From positions 1 through 5,874 of the forward strand of contig JACMQR010000363.1 in assembly GCA_014376885.1 (NCBI GenBank): a stretch of 5,874 bases of DNA, written 5' to 3'. The notes under the pieces were generated by a model. That model ran no database searches. It was not told the origin of the DNA and saw only the letters and a program-made list of their open reading frames with translations. This document shows positions 1 to 5,874 of the stretch, one piece after another. Positions within the stretch are counted from its first letter, which is position 1; each line of letters begins with the position of its first letter. Position numbers and translations under genes: made by a program. The DNA is from Polaromonas sp. Lineage in GTDB: Bacteria > Pseudomonadota > Gammaproteobacteria > Burkholderiales > Burkholderiaceae_C.

Positions 1-1488
1 CCAGGCCGGAATGTTGTAGAACTGCCGAAAGGCCGCGCCCAGCACGCCGCTGCGGTACGCCGGGTAGTTGAACTGCGTGCCGTCGACCAGGTAGAACGGC
101 ACGCCGTCCTGCACGAAGCTGCGCACTACGAGCGTCTTGAAGTAGGGCGCGAATTCTTCCAGCAGCGGCTGGTCCGGCGTGATGATGCGCAGCGCCCTGC
201 CCTGGTAAAGCGAAAAATCAACCAGCATGTCGTCCTGGCGCGCATGGAACTTGCCCGGGCCGAACACCGGCATGTACTGGCGGCGCTCGAAGCCGTAGAT
301 CGACGCGGCGGTGTACGAGTCGGCCATCAGCACCACGCCCGGGCTGCTGGCCTGCTGGAGAATCTCGGCGGTCTTGAGGCTGCGAACGATCTGCGGGTAG
401 ATCTTGGCGCTGCGCCAGGTGTCCAGCGTCGTCAGGTACAAGCCCGCCACCACTGCCGCATGCAGGCCGGCGAACACGCCCAGGCCGATGGCGCAGGCCT
501 TGAGCCGCTGGGCCGGCAGGGCAAAGGCCAGGTAGGCAAAGCCAAACGGGTAAAACGACAGCACCCAGTGCAGCCCGATGACCTTTTTGGCAGAGAGCAG
601 CGCGAAAAACACCAGCGGCACCACCACCAGGCAGGCCAGCAGGCGCTGGGACTGGGCGGCGGCCCACAGCGCCCGGCGGTATTTCACGGCAAGCCAGAGC
701 GCTGCCGGCGTCACCAGGTAGGCCATCATGCCGGCATACAGCAGCGGCTTGCGCAACTCGAACGCCGCATCCTGGTTGCGGTTGTAGACATTGAACATGA
801 TGTTCGACCAGCCGTGCGACAGGTTGTAGGCCAGGTTGATGGCCGGGCCGGGCAAGGCGCAGGCCACCAGCAGGCCCAAGCCGGCCAGCCGCTCGCGCCG
901 GTAGGCGGCGAAATAGACCAGGTAGGTCAGCCCCAGCACCACCGAGAAATATTTTGACAAGAACGCGCAGCCCAGAAAGACGCCGGACAGCGCATACAGG
1001 CCATAGGCCGCGCGGTCCAGCCGGGCGCGCTGCTCGGCGCGCATCAGGGCAGCGGCCGACAGCACCGACCAGAAAATCAGCGGCGTGTCGGTGGTGATGA
1101 GGGCGTACAGCCAGTTCAGCGGCGCGAGCCAGAACAGCAACACCGCCCAGGCAGCGCGCAGCGGGTCAAGCCGCTTGAGCGCCCACCACAGCGCCGCGCC
1201 CAGGCCGAGCGGCAGCAGCACGGCGGGCAGGCGCACCACCAGGGTGCTGTCGCCCAGCGTGGCGCGCATCAGAGCAATCAGCCAGCCGACCATCGGCGGG
1301 TGGTCCGAATAGCCCCAATCCGGGTAAACGCCCCACCAGTAAAAGAACGCCTCGTCGCCGGACATTGGAAAGGTGGCGGCGATCCACAGGCGCAGCAGCA
1401 GCGAAGCGGCTCCGGCGGCCAGCAGCCAGCGGGCCAGCAGAGCAGGCGCAGCCTGCGGGGGACAAGGGACAGCGGGGTTCTGGGGCAT
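1..1488 (-). CDS. Glycosyltransferase family 39 (PMT/ArnT-like) integral membrane protein, C-terminus cut by window edge
   Basis: Read from an ATG at 1488-1486, this frame is open for 496 codons to the window edge with no stop, so the gene is partial at its 3' end. Family knowledge: PMT_2/ArnT-type GT-C enzymes are multi-pass inner-membrane proteins that take a sugar from a polyprenyl-phosphate donor and attach it, on the periplasmic side, to lipid A, protein or another glycan. Seen here: a first hydrophobic helix at about residues 17-38, then the acidic first-loop motif GDEAFFYWW (44-52) and SDHPPMVGWL (61-70), the hallmarks of the family with the presumed catalytic Asp/Glu. TTDTPL lies at 132-137, further hydrophobic segments run to about 355, and a lysine/His-Trp element (KK 301-302, HW 307-308) is followed by FYP. 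From about 355 the chain is soluble-looking and probably periplasmic. No good ribosome site precedes the ATG. The frame is open upstream to a TAA at 1609-1611 and offers only a TTG (1590), so ATG 1488 is preferred. Donor and acceptor cannot be told from sequence. Confidence 0.88.
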   Translation of the reverse strand, partial: MPQNPAVPCPPQAAPALLARWLLAAGAASLLLRLWIAATFPMSGDEAFFYWWGVYPDWGYSDHPPMVGWLIALMRATLGDSTLVVRLPAVLLPLGLGAALWWALKRLDPLRAAWAVLLFWLAPLNWLYALITTDTPLIFWSVLSAAALMRAEQRARLDRAAYGLYALSGVFLGCAFLSKYFSVVLGLTYLVYFAAYRRERLAGLGLLVACALPGPAINLAYNLSHGWSNIMFNVYNRNQDAAFELRKPLLYAGMMAYLVTPAALWLAVKYRRALWAAAQSQRLLACLVVVPLVFFALLSAKKVIGLHWVLSFYPFGFAYLAFALPAQRLKACAIGLGVFAGLHAAVVAGLYLTTLDTWRSAKIYPQIVRSLKTAEILQQASSPGVVLMADSYTAASIYGFERRQYMPVFGPGKFHARQDDMLVDFSLYQGRALRIITPDQPLLEEFAPYFKTLVVRSFVQDGVPFYLVDGTQFNYPAYRSGVLGAAFRQFYNIPAW

Positions 1489-1618
1489 GGGATGGGTCTG
1501 ATGAACGGCGCAAAAAACAGCGTAAAGAACAGCAAAGAGCGTGAAACCGGCGGCCTGGCGCGCGCCGCGCGCTGTGGCAAATGCCGGCAAACCGGCAAAA
1601 GCACGATCTTAAAAACCG
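1489..1618. other. Intergenic gap within the minus-strand membrane-protein operon
   Basis: These 130 bases separate the stop of the flippase-like gene from the start of the glycosyltransferase. No tRNA or convincing small gene is seen. There is one short hairpin (listed separately) and no obvious promoter. The minus strand has T-rich stretches at about 1511-1546, but they form no clear -35/-10 pair. The gap is compatible with either read-through transcription or a separate weak start for the glycosyltransferase. Confidence 0.5.
1582..1597 (-). terminator. Weak hairpin after the flippase-like gene (possible attenuator or processing site)
   Basis: The minus strand reads TGCCGG-TTTG-CCGGCA, a perfect 6-bp stem with a 4-base loop, 22 bases past the stop codon. 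Only three T residues follow before a G, so it is a poor intrinsic terminator. It could reduce expression of the downstream glycosyltransferase, protect the upstream mRNA, or be chance in such GC-rich DNA. Confidence 0.25.
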
Positions 1619-2590
1619 CTAGCGAAAGCTGATGTCGCGGGAAATCACGGCACTATAAAGCAAGGCCAGCAGGCCCAGGGCCACCGCCAGCCAAAGGGTC
1701 AGCAGCCGCACCAGCACTGTGACCGCCAGGGCGCTGGCCGGGGCGGTGCCCTGGGCCACCAGCAGGCCGGTCAGCACCGCTTCGGTGCCGCCCAGCCCGG
1801 CCGGCAGGGCCGACAAGGCGCCGCCCACCATGGCCACGGCGTAAAAGCCGGTGGCCGTCGGCAGCCCCAGGTCCAGCCCCATCTGGCGGCAAACCAGCCA
1901 GACCGCCAGGCCCTGCGCGCCCCAGGCCGCCAGCGTCAGGCTGAACCACAGCAGCGGCCACAGGCGCAAGCAGGTCCAGGCTTCGCGCAGCCAGCCGACA
2001 CGCGCCAGCAGGTTATGCCGAAAGCGCAGCAGCGCGCCGCCCGCCAGCAACGCCGCAATGCCAAAGAACAGCAGCAAGCCGGCCAGCCAGCCCGGCGCCC
2101 GCCCAAGGGCGCCCTGCTCCCAGGCCCAGGCGGCCACCGGCAGGCACAGCAGCAGCAGGCACAGCAGGTCGGCCAGGCGCTCGGCGCCAAAAATCGCCAG
2201 GCTCTGGCGCGCGCCCAGGGGCGCGGGCGCCAGCAGCAGGCCGCGCAGCGCCTCGCCGACATTGCCCGGCGTCGGCGTGAACGCATAACCCGCCAGGTAC
2301 AGCCGAAGCCCCTGCAGCAGACCGAAATGCCGTCCGTAATGGGCCATCCAGGCGCGCCAGCGCAGGCCGCGCAGGCCATAGCTCAGCAGGCACAGGCCGG
2401 CGGCCTGCACACCGGCCAGCGACCCCAGGCCGGCCAGGGCGGCGCGCGGGCTGGCACCCCCGACCAGCAGGGCCGCCGCATAGGCCGTGGCCACCAGGCC
2501 GAGCACCAGCAGCAGTTGCCGGGCCGGCAGCCGGGGTGCGCGGCCGGCCGGCACATCGCCCGGCGGCGGCAGGTGCTTGCCAGGCCTCAC
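1619..2590 (-). CDS. LPG_synthase_TM / UPF0104 family flippase-like membrane protein
   Basis: A 323-residue protein that is hydrophobic almost throughout. Family knowledge: this domain is the membrane part of MprF, where it translocates lysyl-phosphatidylglycerol. Stand-alone copies are common beside envelope-glycan and lipid-modification genes, and most have no assigned substrate. Motifs seen (numbering from the GTG at 2590): LRGLRWRAWM at 73-82, TPTPGNVGEALR at 105-116 with the conserved Pro-Gly...Gly-Glu...Arg pattern, ERLAD at 137-141, PAGLGGTEA at 263-271 and VRLLTLW at 294-300. These are the typical conserved polar spots of the family, in the usual order. The stop is TAG at 1619-1621. 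Start choice: GTG at 2590 overlaps the TGA of the upstream prenyltransferase (GTGA), which suggests translational coupling. Another in-frame GTG at 2620 would add 10 residues and a 34-base overlap; no clear ribosome site favours either. Inferred role: moving a lipid-linked intermediate made by the upstream gene. This is not proven. Confidence 0.85.
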   Translation of the reverse strand: MRPGKHLPPPGDVPAGRAPRLPARQLLLVLGLVATAYAAALLVGGASPRAALAGLGSLAGVQAAGLCLLSYGLRGLRWRAWMAHYGRHFGLLQGLRLYLAGYAFTPTPGNVGEALRGLLLAPAPLGARQSLAIFGAERLADLLCLLLLCLPVAAWAWEQGALGRAPGWLAGLLLFFGIAALLAGGALLRFRHNLLARVGWLREAWTCLRLWPLLWFSLTLAAWGAQGLAVWLVCRQMGLDLGLPTATGFYAVAMVGGALSALPAGLGGTEAVLTGLLVAQGTAPASALAVTVLVRLLTLWLAVALGLLALLYSAVISRDISFR

Positions 2591-3456
2591 AGGCGGTGGC
2601 TTACAAAGATCAGCAGCCACAGCCCGCCGGCCCCGAGCAGCCAGCCGTCCTGCAGCAGGTCGCGGGCGACGTCTTCGCCGCGCCCGCGGTGCACCTGGTA
2701 GGTGTAGCGCAGCAGCCCGAACACGACCACCGGCACGGTGTAGAGCAGCCGCTCGCTGTGCTGCAGCTGCGCCTCCGGGCTGGTGGCAAACAGGCTGTAG
2801 GTGGTCAGCGTGGCGGTCATGGTGGTGGCGATGAAGGTGTCGACCAGCGCGGGCGGGTACTTGGCCATGACGGCCCGCTGGCTGGCTTGCTCATGAAAGC
2901 TTTCCGCCTTGCGCTTGCAAAAGCCCAGGTACAGCGTCATGAAGATGCCGGTCAGCAGCAGCCAGCGCGATGGCGCAATGCCGACGGCCACCGTGCCGGC
3001 CAGCAGCCTGAGCATGAAGCCCGCCGCGATGATCGACACATCCACCACCGCCACCTGCTTGAGCCGAAACGAGTAGGCCAGGTTCAGCGCCACATACAGG
3101 CCGAGCAGCCCGAGCAGGGTGCGGTTGCCGCCCGCCAGTGCAATGCCGGAGGCCAGCAGCCCGGCGGCCAGCAGCGCCGCTGAAAAAACCGTCACCGCGC
3201 CGCTGGCCAGCGGCCGGCGGCGCTTGACCGGATGCAGCGCATCGCTGGCGCGGTCATGCCAGTCGTTCAGGATGTAGACAAAGCTGGAGGCGCAGCAAAA
3301 TGCGCCAAAGGCCTGCAGGACCCGCCCGTCCAGCGGCAGGTCGCCCCAGCGCTGGCTGAACACCAGCCCGGCGAACACGAACACGTTTTTCACCCACTGG
3401 TGCGGCCGCATCAGGCGAACGAGCGCCAGCGGGCTGGAAAGGAAGGAAGAAGGCAT
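2587..3456 (-). CDS. UbiA-family prenyltransferase, decaprenyl-phosphate phosphoribosyltransferase-like
   Basis: A 289-residue multi-pass membrane protein of normal family length. It carries the first aspartate-rich motif as NDWHDRASD (64-72; N64, D65, D68, D72) followed by HPVKRRRP (75-82). The second region is YSFRLKQVAVVDVSIIAAG (128-146), with D139, followed by FMLR (147-150). KRKAE at 181-185 and the late RYTYQVHRGRGEDV (250-263) fit the branch of UbiA proteins that includes mycobacterial Rv3806c, which moves phosphoribose from PRPP onto decaprenyl phosphate, better than the branches for ubiquinone, heme or chlorophyll. The opening LMRPHQWVKN (15-24) is also typical of that branch. The start is taken as ATG 3456; a GTG at 3480 is in frame and would add eight residues, and neither has a strong ribosome site. 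The gene is first in a minus-strand set and its TGA overlaps the start of the flippase-like gene. The phosphoribose substrate is inferred from family resemblance. Confidence 0.85.
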   Translation of the reverse strand: MPSSFLSSPLALVRLMRPHQWVKNVFVFAGLVFSQRWGDLPLDGRVLQAFGAFCCASSFVYILNDWHDRASDALHPVKRRRPLASGAVTVFSAALLAAGLLASGIALAGGNRTLLGLLGLYVALNLAYSFRLKQVAVVDVSIIAAGFMLRLLAGTVAVGIAPSRWLLLTGIFMTLYLGFCKRKAESFHEQASQRAVMAKYPPALVDTFIATTMTATLTTYSLFATSPEAQLQHSERLLYTVPVVVFGLLRYTYQVHRGRGEDVARDLLQDGWLLGAGGLWLLIFVSHRL

Positions 3457-3500
3457 CAAGGGGGACAGCACCAAAAGCACGCAGCCGGAATCGGCTTTCG

Positions 3501-3506
3501 AGCATA
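3501..3506 (-). promoter_or_regulatory. Possible -10 element for the prenyltransferase operon
   Basis: The minus strand reads TATGCT, 4 of 6 matches to the sigma-70 -10 box, about 45 bases before the ATG at 3456 and just after the terminator of the preceding gene. The best -35-like hexamer (CTGACC) lies 20 bases upstream, longer than ideal. A promoter is expected somewhere here because transcription from the solute-binding gene should stop at 3544-3568, but this exact placement is weak. Confidence 0.2.
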
Positions 3507-3543
3507 CCCGAGCCGGCTGAGCGCCCGGTCAGGCGCGCAGATG

Positions 3544-3568
3544 AAAAAAAAGCCTGAGCGGGTCAGGC
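3544..3568 (-). terminator. Rho-independent terminator of the solute-binding-protein gene
   Basis: The minus strand reads GCCTGA-CCCGC-TCAGGC followed directly by eight T residues: a perfect 6-bp GC-containing stem, a 5-base loop and a full U-tract. It begins 28 bases after the TGA stop of the solute-binding gene. It should end that transcript and isolate it from the prenyltransferase operon downstream. Confidence 0.88.
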
Positions 3569-3596
3569 AGTTTGCGCGCCGGGCGCCTGGCGCCGG

Positions 3597-4733
3597 TCAG
3601 GTGCGCACGCGGCCGTCGCCGGTGAGCATGGACAGCTCGACAAAACTCGACGCCACATGGTCGTTCGGCTTGAAAGACACGGCAAAGCCGCCGAACGACA
3701 GGTTGCCGATGCCCTCCAGGCCGGTCATCAGCGATTCGCGGCTTGGCTTGCTGCCGGCCCGGCGCAGGCCTTCGGCAAACACCTTGGCGGCCAGGTAGCC
3801 TTCCATGCTGGAGAAATTGGCCTGCACCTCCTTGCTGGCGGTGGCCTTCACCGCTTCGGCAAATTCACGGGCAATCGGCCGGGCCGGGTTGTAGGGCGAC
3901 GGCACGACCTGCGAGACCACCACGCCGGCGCCGTCCTTGCCGAGCTCGTCAGCCAGGGCCTGGGTGCCGACAAACGACACGTTGTAGAACGTGCCGCCAT
4001 AGCCGGCCTTGCGGGCCTCGCGGATGAAGGCCGCGCAGCCCTTGTAGGCGCCGATCTGCACCACCGCATCGGGCCGGGCCGCCATCAGCGTCTTGACGGC
4101 CAGCGCCACCTCGACCGAATTGCGCTCGACCGTGGCCTGCGCCACCGGTTGCAGGTTCAAGCGGCCCAGGGCCAGGGTGACGCCGTCCAGGCCGGCCTTG
4201 CCGTAGGCGTCGTTCTGGTAGAACACGGCGATCTTTTTCAAGCCCAGGTTGGTCAGCTGCTTGACGATCAGCGCCGTTTCGTCGTTGTAGGACGCGCGCA
4301 CATGAAAGGCATAGCGGTTGAACGGGTCGCGCAGCGCCATGGCGCCGGTGAAGGGCGCAATGAACGGAATCTTTGCCTTGGTCGCCAGCGGCAGGGCCGC
4401 CAGGCTGGTCGGCGTGCCGATGTAGCCAAACAGCGCAAACACGTCATCGGCGATGAACTTGGCGGTGTTTTCCGCGCAGCGGGCCGGCTCGTAGCCGTCA
4501 TCGAGCATGCGGATTTCAACTTGCTGCCGGCCAATGCCGCCCTGCGCATTGGCCTGGTCGAAATAGAGCTTGGCGCCCTGGTGAAACTGGATGCCCAGCT
4601 GCGCGGCCGGGCCGGTGAAGGCCGCCGACTGCCCGAGGATGATCCGGCCTTCGGGCTGCGCGCGCACACTGTTGAAGCCCGCCAGCAACACGGCGCCCGT
4701 GCCAATGGAAAATTTTCTGCGTGTAGGCATCAT
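3597..4733 (-). CDS. ABC transporter periplasmic substrate-binding protein, Leu/Ile/Val (LivJ, Peripla_BP_6) type
   Basis: A 378-residue secreted solute-binding protein. The start is the first of two adjacent ATGs (4733 and 4730), followed by a signal peptide: TRRKFSI (4-10) with an Arg pair, a hydrophobic stretch at about 11-20 and a likely cut after VRA (23-25). The Arg pair and Phe resemble a Tat signal, but the hydrophobic core would also suit Sec. The open frame reaches back to 4937, but those residues precede a proper signal peptide and are not family-like. The mature part shows the type I fold signature: IILGQSAAFTGPAAQLG (31-47), DDGYEP (78-83), FGYIGTPTS (102-110) in the ligand-contacting loop, PFIAPFTGA (123-131), SYNDET (148-153), FYQNDAYGKAG (171-181) and EGYLAAKVF (311-319). 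Such proteins deliver amino acids, amides, aromatic acids or other small organic acids to a membrane permease/ATPase complex. No permease or ATPase gene adjoins it here and a terminator follows, so it looks monocistronic. The ligand is unknown. Confidence 0.9.
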   Translation of the reverse strand: MMPTRRKFSIGTGAVLLAGFNSVRAQPEGRIILGQSAAFTGPAAQLGIQFHQGAKLYFDQANAQGGIGRQQVEIRMLDDGYEPARCAENTAKFIADDVFALFGYIGTPTSLAALPLATKAKIPFIAPFTGAMALRDPFNRYAFHVRASYNDETALIVKQLTNLGLKKIAVFYQNDAYGKAGLDGVTLALGRLNLQPVAQATVERNSVEVALAVKTLMAARPDAVVQIGAYKGCAAFIREARKAGYGGTFYNVSFVGTQALADELGKDGAGVVVSQVVPSPYNPARPIAREFAEAVKATASKEVQANFSSMEGYLAAKVFAEGLRRAGSKPSRESLMTGLEGIGNLSFGGFAVSFKPNDHVASSFVELSMLTGDGRVRT

Positions 4734-4885
4734 GGGATTTGTTTCCAGATTGCGTTGAATGGGTAACCACTTTAACAAACCCGATTTTTTTGGTCGGCCT
4801 GACGCCCAGGCACTTCTGCCAGGCGCATGGCGTGGCTTCAGGCAAATTGCGCAACGCCGGGACAATTTGGCGATAAAGTTCGGGC
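4734..4885. promoter_or_regulatory. Divergent promoter region between the solute-binding and molybdoenzyme genes
   Basis: These 152 bases are clearly more AT-rich than their surroundings, including a run of seven T at 4785-4791. They must hold the promoters for both genes, which start at its two ends and point away from each other. No strong consensus sigma-70 pair was found on either strand. A weak plus-strand candidate is TTGCGC (4847-4852) with GATAAA (4872-4877), spacer 19. The 8-base palindrome TTGCGCAA lies at 4847-4854 and an imperfect dyad is listed separately. Confidence 0.55.
4754..4776. promoter_or_regulatory. Imperfect inverted repeat, possible operator or 5'-leader hairpin
   Basis: The left arm GTTGAATGG and the right arm CCACTTTAAC are near reverse complements around a 4-base centre (GTAA), with one mismatch and one extra base. 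The repeat ends 21 bases before the start codon of the solute-binding gene, where a repressor site or a leader hairpin could act. No regulator gene is in the window to connect it with, and the match may be chance. Confidence 0.3.
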
Positions 4886-5874
4886 ATGACCTCTTCACCC
4901 TCCCTGGCCGCACCGCTCGCGGCGGCTGCTGCAGCACTGATCCAACTGCCCGCCGTGCTGAAAGTGCGCGGCGCCTGCCCGCACGACTGCCCCGACACCT
5001 GCGCGCTGTTGACCACGGTGGAGGGCGGCGTGGCCACCCGGGTGCAGGGCAATCCGGACCATCCGCAAACCGGCGGCGTGCTGTGCAACAAGGTGTCGCG
5101 CTATACCGAGCGCACCTACCATGCCGAGCGCCTGCTCACGCCGCTCAGGCGCGCCGGGCCCAAGGGCAGCGGCCGCTTCGAGCCGGTCAGCTGGGATGCG
5201 GCGCTGGGCGAGATTGCCGCCCGCCTGCAAGCCATTGCCGCGCGCGACCCCGAAGCCATCCTGCCCTACAGCTATTGCGGCACCATGGGCCAGGTGCAGG
5301 GCGAGGCCATGGCCGGGCGGTTTTTCAACCGGCTGGGTGCCTCCCTGCTAGACCGCACGATCTGCGCGGCCGCCGGCGCCGAAGGCTTGACGCAAACACT
5401 GGGCGCCAAGGTCGGCATGCGGGTGGAGTTTTTTGCCGAATCCAAGCTCATCCTCATCTGGGGCAGCAATTCGATTGGCAGCAACCTGCATTTCTGGCGC
5501 TATGCGCAGCAGGCCAGGAAAAACGGCGCCCGGCTTATCTGCATTGACCCGCGGCGCAGCGAAACCGCTGAAAAATGCCATGAGCACATCGCGCTGCTGC
5601 CCGGCACCGACGCAGCGCTGGCGCTTTCCTTGATGCACGAGCTGGTCACCCACGGCTGGCTGGACCACGACTACATCGAGCGCCACACGCTGGGCTGGCC
5701 GGCGTTGCGCGAGCCGGCGTTGCAATGGAGCCCGGAGCGCGCCGCCGCCGTCTGCGCCGTGCCGGCCGAACAGATCCGCTCGCTGGCGCGCGACTACGGC
5801 CAGTGCCTGATGGACCGGCAGCCGGCGGCCATTTGCCTGAACTACGGCATGCAGCGGGTGCGCGGCGGCGGCAA
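4886..5874 (+). CDS. Molybdopterin (Mo-bisMGD) oxidoreductase catalytic subunit, N-terminal part
   Basis: The first 329 codons of a prokaryotic molybdopterin oxidoreductase; the gene continues past the right edge, where family members are usually around 700 residues or more. An in-frame TAA at 4874-4876 lies just upstream, so the ATG at 4886 is the first possible start. Seen: a [4Fe-4S] motif C31-x3-C35-x3-C39-x27-C67 followed by the conserved lysine K69; KGSGRFEPVSWDAAL (93-107); YSYCGTMGQVQG (128-139); RTICAAAGAEG (157-167), where C160 is the likely Mo ligand; LILIWGSN (188-195); CIDPRRSETA (219-228); and LPGTDAALALSLMHELV (238-254) in the cofactor-binding domain. The pattern resembles the BisC/anaerobic-dehydrogenase-like branch (MopB) rather than nitrate reductase or formate dehydrogenase with selenocysteine. 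The N-terminus is Ala-rich without an Arg-Arg motif, so a cytoplasmic location is likely. Substrate and electron partner are unknown. It is transcribed divergently from the solute-binding gene. Confidence 0.9.
   Translation, partial: MTSSPSLAAPLAAAAAALIQLPAVLKVRGACPHDCPDTCALLTTVEGGVATRVQGNPDHPQTGGVLCNKVSRYTERTYHAERLLTPLRRAGPKGSGRFEPVSWDAALGEIAARLQAIAARDPEAILPYSYCGTMGQVQGEAMAGRFFNRLGASLLDRTICAAAGAEGLTQTLGAKVGMRVEFFAESKLILIWGSNSIGSNLHFWRYAQQARKNGARLICIDPRRSETAEKCHEHIALLPGTDAALALSLMHELVTHGWLDHDYIERHTLGWPALREPALQWSPERAAAVCAVPAEQIRSLARDYGQCLMDRQPAAICLNYGMQRVRGGG

Noticed and set aside
244..957. Plus-strand open frame opposite the glycosyltransferase
   Set aside because: It is low-complexity Gln/Gly/Arg/His-rich protein typical of antisense frames in high-GC DNA. 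The minus-strand frame has the GDE and DHPP motifs.
2015..2250. Repeated cagcagcagg-like triplets as a tandem repeat or array
   Set aside because: They reflect Leu/Ala-rich membrane-helix codons on the opposite strand, with no fixed unit length or spacing.
2015..3183. Two plus-strand open frames (2015-2701, 2536-3183) opposite the flippase-like and prenyltransferase genes
   Set aside because: They have antisense composition, overlap each other and show no recognisable domain.
3481..3496. AGCCG-GAAT-CGGCT hairpin near the prenyltransferase start as a second terminator or riboswitch
   Set aside because: It has only a 5-bp stem, no proper T-tract and no larger conserved structure; such stems are frequent in this GC-rich sequence.
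3657..4766. Long plus-strand open frame (369 codons) opposite the solute-binding gene
   Set aside because: It is an antisense shadow: the translation is rich in Gly, Arg, His and Gln, without domain motifs, while the minus strand encodes a clear family member with signal peptide and terminator.
4800..4845. Possible sigma-54 (-24/-12) site on the minus strand around TGGCAG
   Set aside because: The GG half is present but the -12 GC element with correct spacing is missing.
4734..4937. N-terminal extension of the solute-binding protein to 4937
   Set aside because: The extra 68 residues would precede a normal signal peptide and overlap the divergent promoter region and the start of the molybdoenzyme gene.
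4759..5547. Plus-strand open frame of 262 codons overlapping the molybdoenzyme start
   Set aside because: It is out of frame with the molybdoenzyme and its translation is Arg/Ala-rich with no motifs. The overlapping frame from 4886 carries the Fe-S and cofactor motifs.

Overview
The window is GC-rich, densely coding bacterial DNA. The codon usage (strong G/C at third positions), the gene types and their arrangement suggest a betaproteobacterium of the Burkholderiales, probably Comamonadaceae (Polaromonas- or Rhodoferax-like). That assignment is an inference from protein style, not the result of a search. No rRNA, tRNA, insertion sequence, CRISPR array or phage gene was seen.

Positions 1-3456 hold three membrane-protein genes, all on the minus strand and read in this order: a UbiA-family polyprenyl-phosphate phosphoribosyltransferase-like prenyltransferase (2587-3456), a flippase-like LPG_synthase_TM/UPF0104 protein (1619-2590) and a family 39 (PMT/ArnT-like) lipid-linked-sugar glycosyltransferase (1488 down to the window edge, C-terminus cut off). 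The first two share a 4-base GTGA stop/start overlap; the third follows after 130 bases. Read together they look like 'make a lipid-linked sugar, move it across the membrane, transfer it to an acceptor', which makes this the most interesting part of the window. The sugar and the acceptor are unknown.

Positions 3457-3596 are intergenic. They contain a textbook intrinsic terminator (3544-3568, minus) for the gene upstream and room for a promoter of the three-gene operon.

Positions 3597-4733 (minus) encode a secreted branched-chain-amino-acid-type ABC transporter solute-binding protein. It is closed by its own terminator and has no permease or ATPase gene beside it in this window.

Positions 4734-4885 are a 152-base divergent intergenic region, more AT-rich than its surroundings, with an imperfect dyad and a small palindrome. 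From 4886 to the right edge (plus strand) runs the N-terminal part (329 codons) of a molybdopterin (Mo-bisMGD) oxidoreductase with an N-terminal [4Fe-4S] cluster motif and a candidate cysteine Mo ligand.
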